A stretch of DNA of 64,000 nt from Chlorobiota bacterium (GTDB lineage Bacteria; Bacteroidota; Ignavibacteria; OLB7). The stretch is taken from assembly GCA_016700335.1 (NCBI GenBank), contig CP065014.1, forward strand, positions 2,641,001 through 2,705,000, read 5' to 3'. A program made the position numbers and the translations under genes. The notes under the pieces were generated by a model that was given only the letters and a program-made list of their open reading frames with translations, did no database searches and was not told the DNA's origin. Shown here one piece after another: positions 28,001 through 37,516 of this stretch. How positions within the stretch are numbered: the first letter of the stretch is position 1; each line of letters begins with the position of its first letter.

Positions 28001-30249
28001 CCAGTTACATCATTAAGTACAACATTATTAATTGTAACAGGAGAGGAAGTTATATTCTTAACAGCTATACTATCAATTTTACAATCGCAACCAACAGTGT
28101 TAAACAATTGAATCAGTGGTGGAGCAAATGACAACTCATCGTAAACTCCTGCTCCAGTTATTGGAATACACTGAGTTCCGTAACATTGAGTATCAAATAT
28201 ACACAATGTGTCTAGATAAGTTTTTTGTTCACGAGGACGAAATAAAAGAGTAATAGTAGAAGTACCTCCAGGTGATAAACCAATTCCTTTAGCAGAAATA
28301 ATTGAATATGCATCTCCAACTTTTAAATATACTGATACATTTCTAGGGCTCGTCCCATTATTTTTAATAATAACTGAATTATTTTTAGTATTACCAATTA
28401 CTACATTTCCAAAATCAATTTTATTGTCAAGGAAGTCAACATCAACAGAAATTCCAGTTCCTTTTAATTTTATTTTTTTTACAATTTGACACCCCCTAAA
28501 TGTTGTTTTAAAAACTGCCTCTCCTGTAAATGGTCCAGGCTTATCAGGTCTGAAACGTATATATGTTTCTTGGTAAGCAAATTTTGGTAACAATTGAATT
28601 GGGAAACTATTCCTTCTACCAAAAAAATTATTTGGGAGAATTGTTATTGTATCAATGTTAATTGGTTCATTAGTAAAGTTCCGGTATTGATATAACCTTA
28701 CATCACTAATGTCTCCAGGACAAACAGAGCCAAAATCCATTGATTCAACTTTTCCTTTAGCACTTGAATTTAAGATCATTAAAACATCTTGAGATTGACC
28801 TTGAACTGGTATTTTACCACTGCCAGGGCAAACATCATCGCTTATAATTTTGAATGTATCTATTCTATTTCTTGTTGTATCTCCTGCCTTCATTCCAACT
28901 TTTATCCAATAACATTTACCAACTGCAATTGTTTGAGGTAGGTTACCAGATCCACTATCAGGACTCCAAAAGAAATTAGTATCTAAAAAAGAAGCACTTG
29001 TTATTTTTAAAGGTCTATTACTAGTATTACAAATTTTAATTGTTTTTTCAGCGGTAGTTTTAGTTGTACAACCAACCCATAAAGTATCTAACAATACTCG
29101 ACCGGTAGAATAAGTAAATTCTGTTGTTCGATTTATAGTTATTGGAATCCGAACTTGTTTTCCACAACGATTTGAATTGTCAACAACAAGGGTACATAAG
29201 ATTGCACCTACAACTCCTGCTCTCATCCTAACTGTTGCGCTTTTTGTTTCACCTGGTTTGAAAGTTATGCTTGCGGGACTTGGTGTAAAAAGCCCAGCAT
29301 CCCTACCTTCAACTCTTATATTTGCTGTACTTCCGCAAAGTGAAGTATCTATAATTGAAAAATTAAATGTTGTGTCACCAGTACAAAAGATATTCTGAGT
29401 TATACTACCTGGAGTAACAACATGAATTGCTGGAATACTTCTATTTCCACCTCCGCACTGAGCACCACTTCTCATTCTTCCAATAATATTCCTTCCAGTT
29501 GCATCACATAAATTTTGGATCCCAGTTCCTTCATTGCATCTATAATAAAGTATCAATCCAGTTTCATTTCCAGCCAATGATAATAACCTCTGACAATCTA
29601 TTTCTTTATCAGTAAGAACTCTATTCCAAACTCTAACTTCATCAAAATCTCCTTTAAAAGTTCTGAATTTTAGTGAATCATCATACAATCCATTACAACT
29701 TCCTAATTGCATTGAAAGAGTTTTACTATCTATTCTATGAAGTTTAGTTATTGGATATTGAGGATTAGTAAAAACGTTAGAACTATTTCCATTAACATAT
29801 ATTTTAGCACCATTTCTATTCCAAGTTGCTGCAATATGTTGCCAACCTGAATACAAATTAGGAACGTTAACACTAGCAACAGTATTGTCTGCATCACCTT
29901 TAAATGCTCCATCAGCATTAATAACAAAATAGATATTATTATCTTCTATATATACAACCCACTGGTCATTTGCATCTTTATTAGGTCCCCATACACCACC
30001 AATAAAAACTCTTTTACCAGGTTGTAATTTTGGATTTATCCAGGCTTCAAATGTAATTGCTGAATCTAGATTTCTTAATGCAGAACTTGTATCTACATCC
30101 ACATAATGAGCACCTTTTCCAGAACTTACAGTAAATGTTAGAACATTTCCTAAGCATCCTTTATCTTGATCGCAAGCAGCTGGGAATTGAGCGTTAGATG
30201 TTAAAAACAATATCGAAAAAAATGTAAAAACTATAAAAATTAATCTCAT
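25039..30249 (-). CDS. Giant secreted T9SS protein: LamG, ASH-like Ig repeats, two cohesin-like domains
   Basis: 1736 residues; signal peptide to about residue 20 (TSNAQF). A LamG/concanavalin-like domain spans about 35-230 (SAITFEAWINPKLQPGKR, FKGDFDEVRVWNRVLTDKEI). A long array of ASH-like (choice-of-anchor D) Ig modules follows, each with a GVSPGGTSTITLLFRP-like strand and a FDTQC-type cysteine. Two segments (near 1160-1280 and 1550-1660) look like cohesin domains (RLNYDSTALKVLSITSP; FEYNKRALQYLGIKTK). The last 80 residues are a T9SS sorting domain ending NKFIEVQKFVIKK. It is exported by T9SS and probably surface-attached, as an adhesin or scaffold. Cysteine-rich throughout. Single-gene unit with a strong terminator. 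Confidence 0.85.
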   Translation of the reverse strand: MRLIFIVFTFFSILFLTSNAQFPAACDQDKGCLGNVLTFTVSSGKGAHYVDVDTSSALRNLDSAITFEAWINPKLQPGKRVFIGGVWGPNKDANDQWVVYIEDNNIYFVINADGAFKGDADNTVASVNVPNLYSGWQHIAATWNRNGAKIYVNGNSSNVFTNPQYPITKLHRIDSKTLSMQLGSCNGLYDDSLKFRTFKGDFDEVRVWNRVLTDKEIDCQRLLSLAGNETGLILYYRCNEGTGIQNLCDATGRNIIGRMRSGAQCGGGNRSIPAIHVVTPGSITQNIFCTGDTTFNFSIIDTSLCGSTANIRVEGRDAGLFTPSPASITFKPGETKSATVRMRAGVVGAILCTLVVDNSNRCGKQVRIPITINRTTEFTYSTGRVLLDTLWVGCTTKTTAEKTIKICNTSNRPLKITSASFLDTNFFWSPDSGSGNLPQTIAVGKCYWIKVGMKAGDTTRNRIDTFKIISDDVCPGSGKIPVQGQSQDVLMILNSSAKGKVESMDFGSVCPGDISDVRLYQYRNFTNEPINIDTITILPNNFFGRRNSFPIQLLPKFAYQETYIRFRPDKPGPFTGEAVFKTTFRGCQIVKKIKLKGTGISVDVDFLDNKIDFGNVVIGNTKNNSVIIKNNGTSPRNVSVYLKVGDAYSIISAKGIGLSPGGTSTITLLFRPREQKTYLDTLCIFDTQCYGTQCIPITGAGVYDELSFAPPLIQLFNTVGCDCKIDSIAVKNITSSPVTINNVVLNDVTGKFTLITNSGNQVIQPNSSGYYSIKYCPNDLTTDRADQSILDINLSNGRKYQVLVRATSVVPRLYVTPLTTYGVVEVGWQKTIPILIENSSSIPINVTKLNLPPGYVLIASRPALPVYLNPRDSLWFDVQLKPTAAQVYAGDFLINTDKPCVIDWTGKITGTGVIIKLEAPISLINYGLVKPCECSNREIPLPNYSSYIPMSIDSIWIDPGTPPLPSPRPAVFSWKSKLNGSKAPFTVAPLTVDTLVVSFCPNIPSIAPNVLSNAILHIKAKTPAWKDEFKVSLSGRRELNLAPSNVNVQFPATRVDTSSAAIAVNLDVPSDPFSNPSGDSVVISGIQFVPDIGVFTATALPGNTPPTWVVKRGSKLTLNIVFSPRSPKSYLAKLNIITKYPCNNIDTSITLKGNGFAPAFGMQMAFDTTRINRDTILVNTCDDFELPIFCSRDVPQRIIDMFFRLNYDSTALKVLSITSPYSNNVAIKADTGGIARGQVLNGISIKAGEVARVKFKVISGKPFVTPISIEEVSFDSDSLVFYKIVAAGDKGTIIITQPLIKAESITFDTVGVQDCLDKQIIVRNPGLIPVRFDSLILPPGYTITSSLPPIPVDLQPNDSVIVMLKFCPTNEQSYDSIIRIVSNVPCKFEDTSKVNGFGYCSRIAMSQLMSFDTVNLKYCADRIVKIWNPDKIDMRFDSLILPKGHKVLSSNIPYPTTLKKGDTIELTVRFCPYIEEVYDTTMTALSNFPCSINTSGRIFSIGYAPPFPMKMSFAPSDTLYGTIADTVLQKVIVDKDLPQSPIDLKYFFEYNKRALQYLGIKTKFGRAPLVSEKQNGIEVIMEDCENVTTGEIAEMRFAVAVPDSNLSYMGISPIKFTSDSIFWVKPVVTGDNGNVSVNGKCNITKLNYNGGANKLKVIENNNIIKIEMEFFEDGKPDCFISNLLGEKVFVIFDGKTSISFGKYSAVINSNGLPQGNYICTFRNNKFIEVQKFVIKK

Positions 30250-30410
30250 ATATTTTGATATGATTGTAAAAGAGAAGAAAATTGAAAAATTGAAAGTCTA
30301 ACTTAAAAAATCTTTTCGAGTTAGTTGAATTTATTCTTCAAAAATCATAACACCAAATAATTGTTAAAAATTACATTTAATAAAAATTATTAATTCCTAA
30401 ATGTTGTTAT

Positions 30411-30452
30411 TCACAAAAAAAAAAAATTCAGCCCAATTATAATTGAACTGAA
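30411..30452 (-). terminator. Weak terminator after the PQQ-repeat lipoprotein gene
   Basis: A short stem, TTCAG and CTGAA, encloses an AATT-rich palindrome. It is followed on the minus strand by a long T-run (A-run at about 30415-30426). The T-run is good, the stem weak. Confidence 0.45.
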
Positions 30453-30483
30453 ATTTAATTTAAACAGATAAAAAATGAATTAA

Positions 30484-31827
30484 TTATAATGAATCAACTT
30501 TTTCCATACATAATAATGATTTTCGATTTGTTAAGTAGATTCTCTTTCCATCAACCTTATAACCCCCTGTATACATAATAGATTCACCATCCTCTAACTC
30601 ACAAGTGCTTAAAAATGTGGACCATAAAATTTTACCAGTTGTAATATCAATACCGAATAATTCAAACCCATCTGTAAGTTTATACAAAGTATTATTTGAG
30701 CTATCTATTTGTGCAGCCCAATTAATTACCGTACTTTGTTCTTTTGGGTCTGATTTAAGGTATTCTATCCAATTAGTATTATTTGTTTCAAGGTTTAATG
30801 AGTAAACATAACAATTAGCACCATCTCCATTATTAAAAACAAAATAATTTCCTTTATACATCAATGGATTTTGTTGAAATTGATCTACTGATCCATCAAT
30901 ATGAATAACTTTTCTCCAAATGATATTTCCATTGAAATCCATTTTAATAACTGCTTGACCACCAGGAACAATTATTCCATTATTCATGCCATATATAATA
31001 AAGGAACTTTTATTACTACTTAAAGATTTCCAATTATAATAACCAATTGTTGAGCTATCAGGATTTGGGATCAATTTTCTCCAAAGTCTTTTTCCTGAAA
31101 CAGCATCAAATGCAGCAACTGAACCATTATATATAATTGGACCATTACCTGGGAATATAGTTGCTCCAACATAAACAACTCCGTTATAATAACAGGGTGG
31201 ACCAGGCCAACTTGCGGTTTTGTCTTCTCCAAAATCTCCTATCAACCCACCTACACTCCAAACAGTTTTACCATCTGCTTTAGAAATCTTTATTAGGATA
31301 TTTGGATCGAAAGGAGAATGAGATGTTATAAATATAGCATCATCAGATATGCCATTCTTAATCCAATCTATATCAGGAATTACTATGGGGTAATTTGACC
31401 AAATTAAACTCCCATTATTTACATTTCTGCAATAAACTCCTGAATTCCCAATAATATAAAGTCTGTCATTTTCAAGGACCATTTCATTTGCATGATTGCT
31501 TAATGAATATATAGTATCCACTATAGGATTTCTTTCTTTCCAAATTGTTTCTCCAGTTTCACTGTTTACACAATGAACAAAGTTATGATATAAAAAAATT
31601 ACTTTATTCTCGATGGTTAATGGAGCTACATCATTCAAACCAGGCCAACTTGCAAAACCAGTTTCTCTTTTAATTTTCCATACTGTTCTTAGTTTTGCAC
31701 CCCAAAGAGCTGAATCTTTTGCAGTTGATACATAATGATATTTAGAGTCTGAATTAGGGTTCGAACATGAAATAAAAATTATTGAAATTAGATACAAACT
31801 AAAAAAGATATTTTTAAATTTTTTCAT
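30484..31827 (-). CDS. PQQ-like beta-propeller lipoprotein
   Basis: 447 residues; the signal ends at a lipobox, IFISC, with Cys21. At least five PQQ/WD-like blades carry the G-x-x-(I/L/V)-W signature (GETIWKER, NGSLIWSN, GKTVWSVGG, GKRLWRKL, GKILWSTF). That predicts a seven- to eight-bladed propeller of the BamB/PQQ-repeat superfamily. No quinoprotein dehydrogenase residues were recognised, so it is more likely a binding or scaffold protein than an enzyme. Last gene of a three-gene operon (28-base gap from the lipase gene). Confidence 0.8.
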   Translation of the reverse strand: MKKFKNIFFSLYLISIIFISCSNPNSDSKYHYVSTAKDSALWGAKLRTVWKIKRETGFASWPGLNDVAPLTIENKVIFLYHNFVHCVNSETGETIWKERNPIVDTIYSLSNHANEMVLENDRLYIIGNSGVYCRNVNNGSLIWSNYPIVIPDIDWIKNGISDDAIFITSHSPFDPNILIKISKADGKTVWSVGGLIGDFGEDKTASWPGPPCYYNGVVYVGATIFPGNGPIIYNGSVAAFDAVSGKRLWRKLIPNPDSSTIGYYNWKSLSSNKSSFIIYGMNNGIIVPGGQAVIKMDFNGNIIWRKVIHIDGSVDQFQQNPLMYKGNYFVFNNGDGANCYVYSLNLETNNTNWIEYLKSDPKEQSTVINWAAQIDSSNNTLYKLTDGFELFGIDITTGKILWSTFLSTCELEDGESIMYTGGYKVDGKRIYLTNRKSLLCMEKVDSL

Positions 31828-31855
31828 TATAATTTTCGAATTAATTAGTAATAAT

Positions 31856-33016
31856 TTAATGTGTTATCCCCATTTTAATTAAAGCTCTTTCAACAGCAAG
31901 AATTGAAATCCATTTTTCATCTTCGTCTGTATGAATAATTTCTTCATTTGGTTTATTATTAATCTTTTCTATTATTTTTACATTTGGAATTCCTTTTTGA
32001 GAATTTGTTGAAATAAAAGTATCAGATGCTCCACGATTAGCTGTTGCCCATTCCCAAGCATTATTTGCATCCCAATAACCATCTCTTGTAATCTTCCAAT
32101 CAATTGCTCTTAATCCATGCCATATCCTTTTTATAGCTATTATTGGAGTCCACCAATGTTCTTGTGATTTTAAATTTGACTCTTCATTACTATGCCAATT
32201 TGATTTTGATTGTGCTTCATTAATTACCGCCCTATATTTTTCAGAACCCACCCTCCCCTCTGAATATCCTGGGAATTTTAAATCTCCATAATCTCCCCAA
32301 ACAATTGCTCTTCCACTTGGCAATCTACTTTCTAACTTCTGCAAATTAGGACCATTTGCATTTTTTAAAAAATTCGATCCTGGTTCAGATTCCTGTAATT
32401 GAGGGATGTTGCTTTGAGCTAAAATGCTTACCACATGAATTACAGGTCGGATTATCTCCCAAATAGCACCACCTAAAACATTTAAAATTGAAAAATCTCC
32501 TCTTCCCATTTTAATTTGAGCTTGAGCCTCTAGTTCAGAAAAAAATCTTGCATTTCGAATCATATCAACTCCTTCATTTGGTGTACCAATCGTTATAAAT
32601 CCACGTACCAATAAATTTGTTGTGTCAGACCAATCTTGGTTATGTACTAATGCTCTAGCAAAAAGTCCTCCTAATGAATGACCTATAGCTATATAATTAT
32701 AAGGATAATTTGCTGATTTTAAAATTTTACTTAGCCTTCCAGCAGGAGGCATACTAAATACTGTTGGAATTTTCTCATCAGTTTGATAATTAAAACTTTG
32801 TGAAAATGACATTATGTCTGGTCTAACTCCATATCTTGGAGCACCAAAGAACCTTGGATAATTAAATGCAACATGATTATCAATTTCACTCATACCTTTT
32901 GGATCTCCACCAAAACCATGTAGTTCACAATGGTTCCAAGGTACAGCAATTTGAGCAATTATTGTTACTACATTTGTTAAGAATATTAGAATTAAGATGT
33001 GAATTGAATTTTTCAT
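31856..33016 (-). CDS. Secreted alpha/beta-hydrolase, lipase-like
   Basis: 386 residues; signal peptide to about residue 21 (IIAQ). The nucleophile elbow GHSLGG places the catalytic serine at residue 114. LHGFGGDP at about 32-39 is the oxyanion-hole region (HGFGG). This is the typical arrangement of triacylglycerol/PGAP1-like lipases. The acid and second histidine cannot be assigned with certainty; HWW near 278 and a C-terminal acidic segment are candidates. It lacks a T9SS tail and lipobox, so it should be periplasmic. It sits 9 bases downstream of the 297-residue lipoprotein gene and 28 bases upstream of the PQQ-repeat lipoprotein gene. Confidence 0.8.
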   Translation of the reverse strand: MKNSIHILILIFLTNVVTIIAQIAVPWNHCELHGFGGDPKGMSEIDNHVAFNYPRFFGAPRYGVRPDIMSFSQSFNYQTDEKIPTVFSMPPAGRLSKILKSANYPYNYIAIGHSLGGLFARALVHNQDWSDTTNLLVRGFITIGTPNEGVDMIRNARFFSELEAQAQIKMGRGDFSILNVLGGAIWEIIRPVIHVVSILAQSNIPQLQESEPGSNFLKNANGPNLQKLESRLPSGRAIVWGDYGDLKFPGYSEGRVGSEKYRAVINEAQSKSNWHSNEESNLKSQEHWWTPIIAIKRIWHGLRAIDWKITRDGYWDANNAWEWATANRGASDTFISTNSQKGIPNVKIIEKINNKPNEEIIHTDEDEKWISILAVERALIKMGITH

Positions 33017-33025
33017 TTTAGTTTT

Positions 33026-33919
33026 TTAAGGGATTAGAATATTTGATAAATTAATTATATGAACGAGTATTTTGTCCATACTTTGGTTAATATTTATTGG
33101 TGGATTATGAATGTATGAATTGTAAATTGAGTTAAGAGAATCCTTTTCTTGAACAGACATTCTCATAAAAGATTTATCAATTATTTTAACAGCAACCCTA
33201 TAATTCCCAATAGTTTGATAAGTATTTTTAACTGAATTCCATAATTCATTTTCCTTAAAGGTTGTTAAGCTATCAATGCATAAATAATTTCTATCGAAAA
33301 GAGTTTCAATCTTCCATTCAATTGAATTATCATTTAATATTGAAACTACTTTTATAAAATTACCAAGCTCATTTACTGTAGAACCATCTTCCTTGCATTT
33401 GTTTTTAAAAATCAACCTTATGGAATCAGTTACTTTATTTGGGTATGAAATTGACAACGGTATTTCATTAATATTTGGCTCAGAAATTGCCTTTGGTAGG
33501 TTTTCTATTCGAATCAAATTATTGTTTCTATCAAATTTTTTATAAGTTGAATTATACAATTCTGATTTCCATATTTGATTTTTTTCATTTGCCAGAGTAT
33601 CTCTATCTGACATTTTAAGAATTGTTCTAACAATTTTAAAACTTTTTACATTGGTATCAGGAACACTAACAATGACATGAGTTTCTGAGCAATTTTTGTT
33701 TATCAAAAGGGATTTCTCTTTTTCAGGTAAATTAAATTGAGTTGAATTTAACTCCAAACTATCAATTACTTCTTCATCATAACTTAAAGTTTGACCAACT
33801 AAAATTTTATTAAAAGATGTTGTGGATATTGTTTTGTTAGCATCCTTACAACCATTTAAAATTATTGACAATAAGAAGATTAACTTAATGATGAAATTGT
33901 TTGTTAGGGTGTGATTCAT
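33026..33919 (-). CDS. Lipoprotein of unknown function, first gene of the lipase operon
   Basis: 297 residues; signal ending in lipobox ILNGC with Cys24. The body is mixed alpha/beta with several strands (HVIVSVPDTNVKSFKIVRTI, SIEWKIETLF) and no motif I recognise. It is followed after 9 bases by a lipase gene, which suggests a folding helper, substrate binder or anchor for the lipase, but nothing in the sequence proves this. The 163 bases upstream separate it from the decayed cassette copy. Confidence 0.7.
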   Translation of the reverse strand: MNHTLTNNFIIKLIFLLSIILNGCKDANKTISTTSFNKILVGQTLSYDEEVIDSLELNSTQFNLPEKEKSLLINKNCSETHVIVSVPDTNVKSFKIVRTILKMSDRDTLANEKNQIWKSELYNSTYKKFDRNNNLIRIENLPKAISEPNINEIPLSISYPNKVTDSIRLIFKNKCKEDGSTVNELGNFIKVVSILNDNSIEWKIETLFDRNYLCIDSLTTFKENELWNSVKNTYQTIGNYRVAVKIIDKSFMRMSVQEKDSLNSIYNSYIHNPPININQSMDKILVHIINLSNILIP

Positions 33920-34082
33920 TTTTTGTGTTTTGTTAAAATTTAGGGAATATGATGTTGTATATAAATAAACATGTGTTTACTAAATCAAATAGAGTTTTTA
34001 ACTTGATTTAATTATAAATTCAAATACTATTTATTTGATTTTTAAATTGTGAAAATAATAATTTGTTTTTTTAACATTAACT

Positions 34083-34325
34083 TCATTTTACTAATACAAA
34101 TTTTTTAGTTTCGTTTATTCCGTTTCCTGTTATTCTGTAATAATATATCCCATTTGATTCTCCTTTTCCACTCCATATAAACTCCTTTTCTCCTTCTATT
34201 AATCCTTTGTATATTATTTTTATTAATTGTCCTTTATCATTTAATACACTTATTGTTACTTCCTTGGGTTCTTCTAAGATTACATTGAATTTTGTTTCTT
34301 CTTTGAATGGTTGGGGGATATTCTC
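34083..34325 (-). repeat. Direct repeat: T9SS-tail-coding segment, copy in A3
   Basis: About 240 bases encoding the sorting tail, with only two mismatches to 38008-38250 over the part compared. The copy at 42106-42350 is clearly more diverged. Confidence 0.9.
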
Positions 34326-35488
34326 TTTTAGTTTTGACCTTTTAATGAATTCTGAATTGGATTTTCTTTTTCAATGTTTGTATTTTAAACTGATAAATAA
34401 CTTGATAAATAAAATGATTGCTTAATACCAGCAAACTTAAATCATCCTATTACATACAAACCATTGGGTGTTATATTTATATCTGATGGGCTGCTGTTTA
34501 ATCCTGATCCTAACATATTCCATTTTGTTCCTGTAAATTCTACTATACAATTTGTAATAGTGTCACATATTGATGTAAATTCTCCTCCAACATATAAATT
34601 ACCATTTGCTGTATCTAAAGTAGTTACATATGATTGAGTACTTCCTGATCTTCTAACTCCAGTTCCTAATCTACTCCAATTCGTACCATCCCATTTAAAT
34701 ATTCCATTTAGCTATTCCATTACATGTATCATTTCCAGCAATTGTAAAATCTCCTCCTACATATAAAATTCCGTTTAGGATTGCTATAGAGTTTATTTCA
34801 CCATTTGTTCCATTACCTAAAGTAGTCTATGATATGCCATCCCATTTTGATATATTATTAACTTTTATCTTACCAGCACTATCGAATTTGCCTCCTACAT
34901 ATAAATTTCCATTATTATATAACATTGTATTAATTAATGGGTAACTATTTTTATCACTTACTCCATTCCCAAGGGGTGACCAAACTATTCCATTCCATTT
35001 TGCTATGTTCTTAGATCTTATTTTACCAACTGTATCAAATATTCCAGCGATATACAATTCATTCCCATTCATTGTACTTGAAAGTACATAACCATTAATT
35101 CCTTCACCTACTTTTGACCAATTTGTACCATTCCATTTTGATAATCCTTTACTTTTTATTATAGCATCAACAGTATCGAAAAATCCTCCAACATATAGTG
35201 TTGATCCATTTCTTGACATTGTTTTTACTAATCCTTGTACTCCATTACCTAATCACCATCTTTCAGTTTAACTATTGAATTTGCACTGTGGAAATAATGC
35301 CCATCAAAACCTCCTCTTACATAAATACTACTGTCAGGATTTTTTCTAATAACAGTAGCACTATTTAGTCCATCTAATCCATTTACAACACTATTATCCC
35401 AATTAATATCAATACTGTCACTTTGTGAATACGTTATTCCAAATCCATATATCATTATTATTATTAATGTTATTATTCGCTTTTTCAT
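34083..35488 (-). pseudogene. Decayed third copy of the Rax2-like propeller T9SS gene (copy A3)
   Basis: The whole stretch is homologous to the genes at 38008-39504 and 42106-43569. The N-terminus (MKKRIITLIIIMIYGFGITYSQSDS) is open to 35249. A small deletion near 35246-35250 removes a repeat Trp region and shifts the frame. The middle part reads on to an amber TAG at 34827-34829, where the repeat pattern expects Trp (TGG). A further frameshift lies near 34715, a TGA at 34442-34444 replaces a Gly codon, and another break lies near 34350-34390. The final 240 bases, encoding the T9SS tail, are open and almost identical to those of the 38008 copy. Not expressible as one protein. Confidence 0.9.
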
Positions 35489-35558
35489 TGATTTGTTTTG
35501 TGGTTTGATTTTTATAGGCTTATTAAATTTCTTTTTGCTAACTTTCTTCTTGTAAATT

Positions 35559-37505
35559 TTATTTATTTAGAATCAACGTTTTTACATACTGTTTTCCTTC
35601 TGAACTTAATACACAATAATATACTCCACTTTCTTCTTTTTCTACATTCCAATCCACCTCATATATCCCTTTTTCATGGTTACTTTCTGATACTATTTTC
35701 TTTATCTCTTCTCCCTTTGCATTTGTGATTATTATCTTTAATTTACATTTTGTTGGAACTTTGTATTCTATCCTTGTTTCCTTTGATAAAGGATTTGGAT
35801 ATGCTGCTATTGTAAATTCACTTGAACTTGATTTCTCTTCATATTTTACTCCATTAGGCAATGTTGGCTTTTCATTTAAATCGATCTTTAATACTGGATT
35901 TGTTTGGATTTTTTCCTCTGATTGTTTGTTTAAATTTGTACTCCGCTCAATAGTGTTTACGTTTGCATTACAACAGTAATTTGGTGGGGAAATATAACCA
36001 TGTAAGTATGTACTTCTATCATTGATTTTTTCATTATCTATTTTTCTTATTCCTGATACTGCATGAAAACCTGGTTTAAAATTAACTGTATTACTTGCAT
36101 GCATATCTACATTTGCTGTGTTTTCTATTGAAAACACTTTTTGTGACATAGCATTATTTCTCCCAGTTACTACTTTATTTTTTGCTTGAAACTCATAAAA
36201 ATATCCCAATAGTTTTACTGTATCGCTATACACATTAGTTGGGTACTGGTCTTCTGTTATATAATTAATCACTCCATGAAATAAATTTGTATCTGTAAAT
36301 TCATTTAATATTCCTGATTCACAGGCAAATCTTAACAACATTGCTGCTGTTGCTCGAATTGAATATGTAAATGCTGCATCTCGTATTCCTCTTAAATCAT
36401 TTATATCTGACTTTGTTGGAAATTCTAATAATACATCACTATAAAAATTTTTGGTTGTTGGACCATGGGCTGTATTATATATGTATGGTAATTCTCCTAT
36501 TTTCTCTGTATTCGTATTGCCATCATGACCTCTGGATGCAAAGAAATCAGCTACTTGGTTTGTTGTATACATTAAGTATCGTATTGGCTCTACATTACAA
36601 TCTACTTTTACTGATTCTCCCTTTTCCATAAAAACTCTTTTCCAACTCCAATACCTTGGATCAATCCAATTTTGTTCATTTTCTGCATATTCATCTTCAT
36701 CCCCCATTACATCCATCCATTGTTCATATGGATCACAATTATTAGATCCAAATAATCCTGATACAAAGGTACATGCGTGTGCCTCATTATGAACATGAAC
36801 TGGCACTCCCATATCACCCAATAAATGAACTAGCCTTCCTAACAAATGAAAAGTAATTTTATTTCGTAATGTTTTATCATTCTGATTTATGCCTAATTTC
36901 TGCTCAAAATTTCCGTAAGTGTTTTGAACATTCCTACCTCCTCCTATATCATAACCTTTGTAGTATATATTCCCGTTCTTATAAAAATCTGGGAGATTAT
37001 TATACGAAAAATAATGCCTTCGGTTATTAACTGTAACATGTATTTCAAATTGTTGATTAAATGAATAGTATGCTATTGCTTTATTTAGAGCATTATGACT
37101 TTTCCCTTGTTCTGTTTTCATACTTCCAAAAAGCCATACATCACTATTATCTCCATTATCCGCATTCCAAAAATGAGAGATTGAACTAATTGTGTATGAT
37201 GGCCACCACCATCCTCCTCTTGAACCACCATAATCGTATATGACATCTGACACATCTTCTACCCATGCACCAGCTATTACATCACCTCTTATATCAGTGT
37301 TGTAAGATTTATCTTCACATGGATCATTATTTTTATCTTCAATTAAAGAGATGAAATTCTTTAATATTGGTATATCAGCTCCAATTTGAAGTTTTAATAG
37401 TTTGTATGCTTCTCGAACAATGTATTGATGTGTAAATTCTTTATGTGAGTATGCTTTATTACTCATAACGATAAAAACACACATTATTAATGTTAATTTT
37501 TTCAT
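35559..37505 (-). CDS. Zinc-dependent phospholipase C-like T9SS protein, copy C2
   Basis: 648 residues; signal peptide to about residue 20 (KAYSHKEF). The catalytic region resembles the zinc phospholipase C / P1-nuclease fold. Candidate zinc ligands, in order: the first Trp/His region (HKEFTHQYIVREA), ISHFWNADNGD, GRLVHLLGDMGVPVHVHNEAH, and DFFASRGHDG. A mid-protein segment (NTVNFKPGFHAVSG) is the linker motif often seen in T9SS proteins. The end is a T9SS sorting domain (AAYPNPLSKETRIEY...YVKTLILNK). The first ligand is normally the mature N-terminal Trp; here the mature N-terminus is near His21, so activity is not certain. It starts 11 bases after gene B2. Confidence 0.8.
   Translation of the reverse strand: MKKLTLIMCVFIVMSNKAYSHKEFTHQYIVREAYKLLKLQIGADIPILKNFISLIEDKNNDPCEDKSYNTDIRGDVIAGAWVEDVSDVIYDYGGSRGGWWWPSYTISSISHFWNADNGDNSDVWLFGSMKTEQGKSHNALNKAIAYYSFNQQFEIHVTVNNRRHYFSYNNLPDFYKNGNIYYKGYDIGGGRNVQNTYGNFEQKLGINQNDKTLRNKITFHLLGRLVHLLGDMGVPVHVHNEAHACTFVSGLFGSNNCDPYEQWMDVMGDEDEYAENEQNWIDPRYWSWKRVFMEKGESVKVDCNVEPIRYLMYTTNQVADFFASRGHDGNTNTEKIGELPYIYNTAHGPTTKNFYSDVLLEFPTKSDINDLRGIRDAAFTYSIRATAAMLLRFACESGILNEFTDTNLFHGVINYITEDQYPTNVYSDTVKLLGYFYEFQAKNKVVTGRNNAMSQKVFSIENTANVDMHASNTVNFKPGFHAVSGIRKIDNEKINDRSTYLHGYISPPNYCCNANVNTIERSTNLNKQSEEKIQTNPVLKIDLNEKPTLPNGVKYEEKSSSSEFTIAAYPNPLSKETRIEYKVPTKCKLKIIITNAKGEEIKKIVSESNHEKGIYEVDWNVEKEESGVYYCVLSSEGKQYVKTLILNK
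35572..35837 (-). repeat. Direct repeat: T9SS-tail-coding segment, copy in C2
   Basis: The 3' end of C2 aligns without gaps to that of C1 (39589-39854). The last 95 or so bases are identical and the rest differs at scattered positions. Confidence 0.88.
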
Positions 37506-37516
37506 ATTTATTTCGA

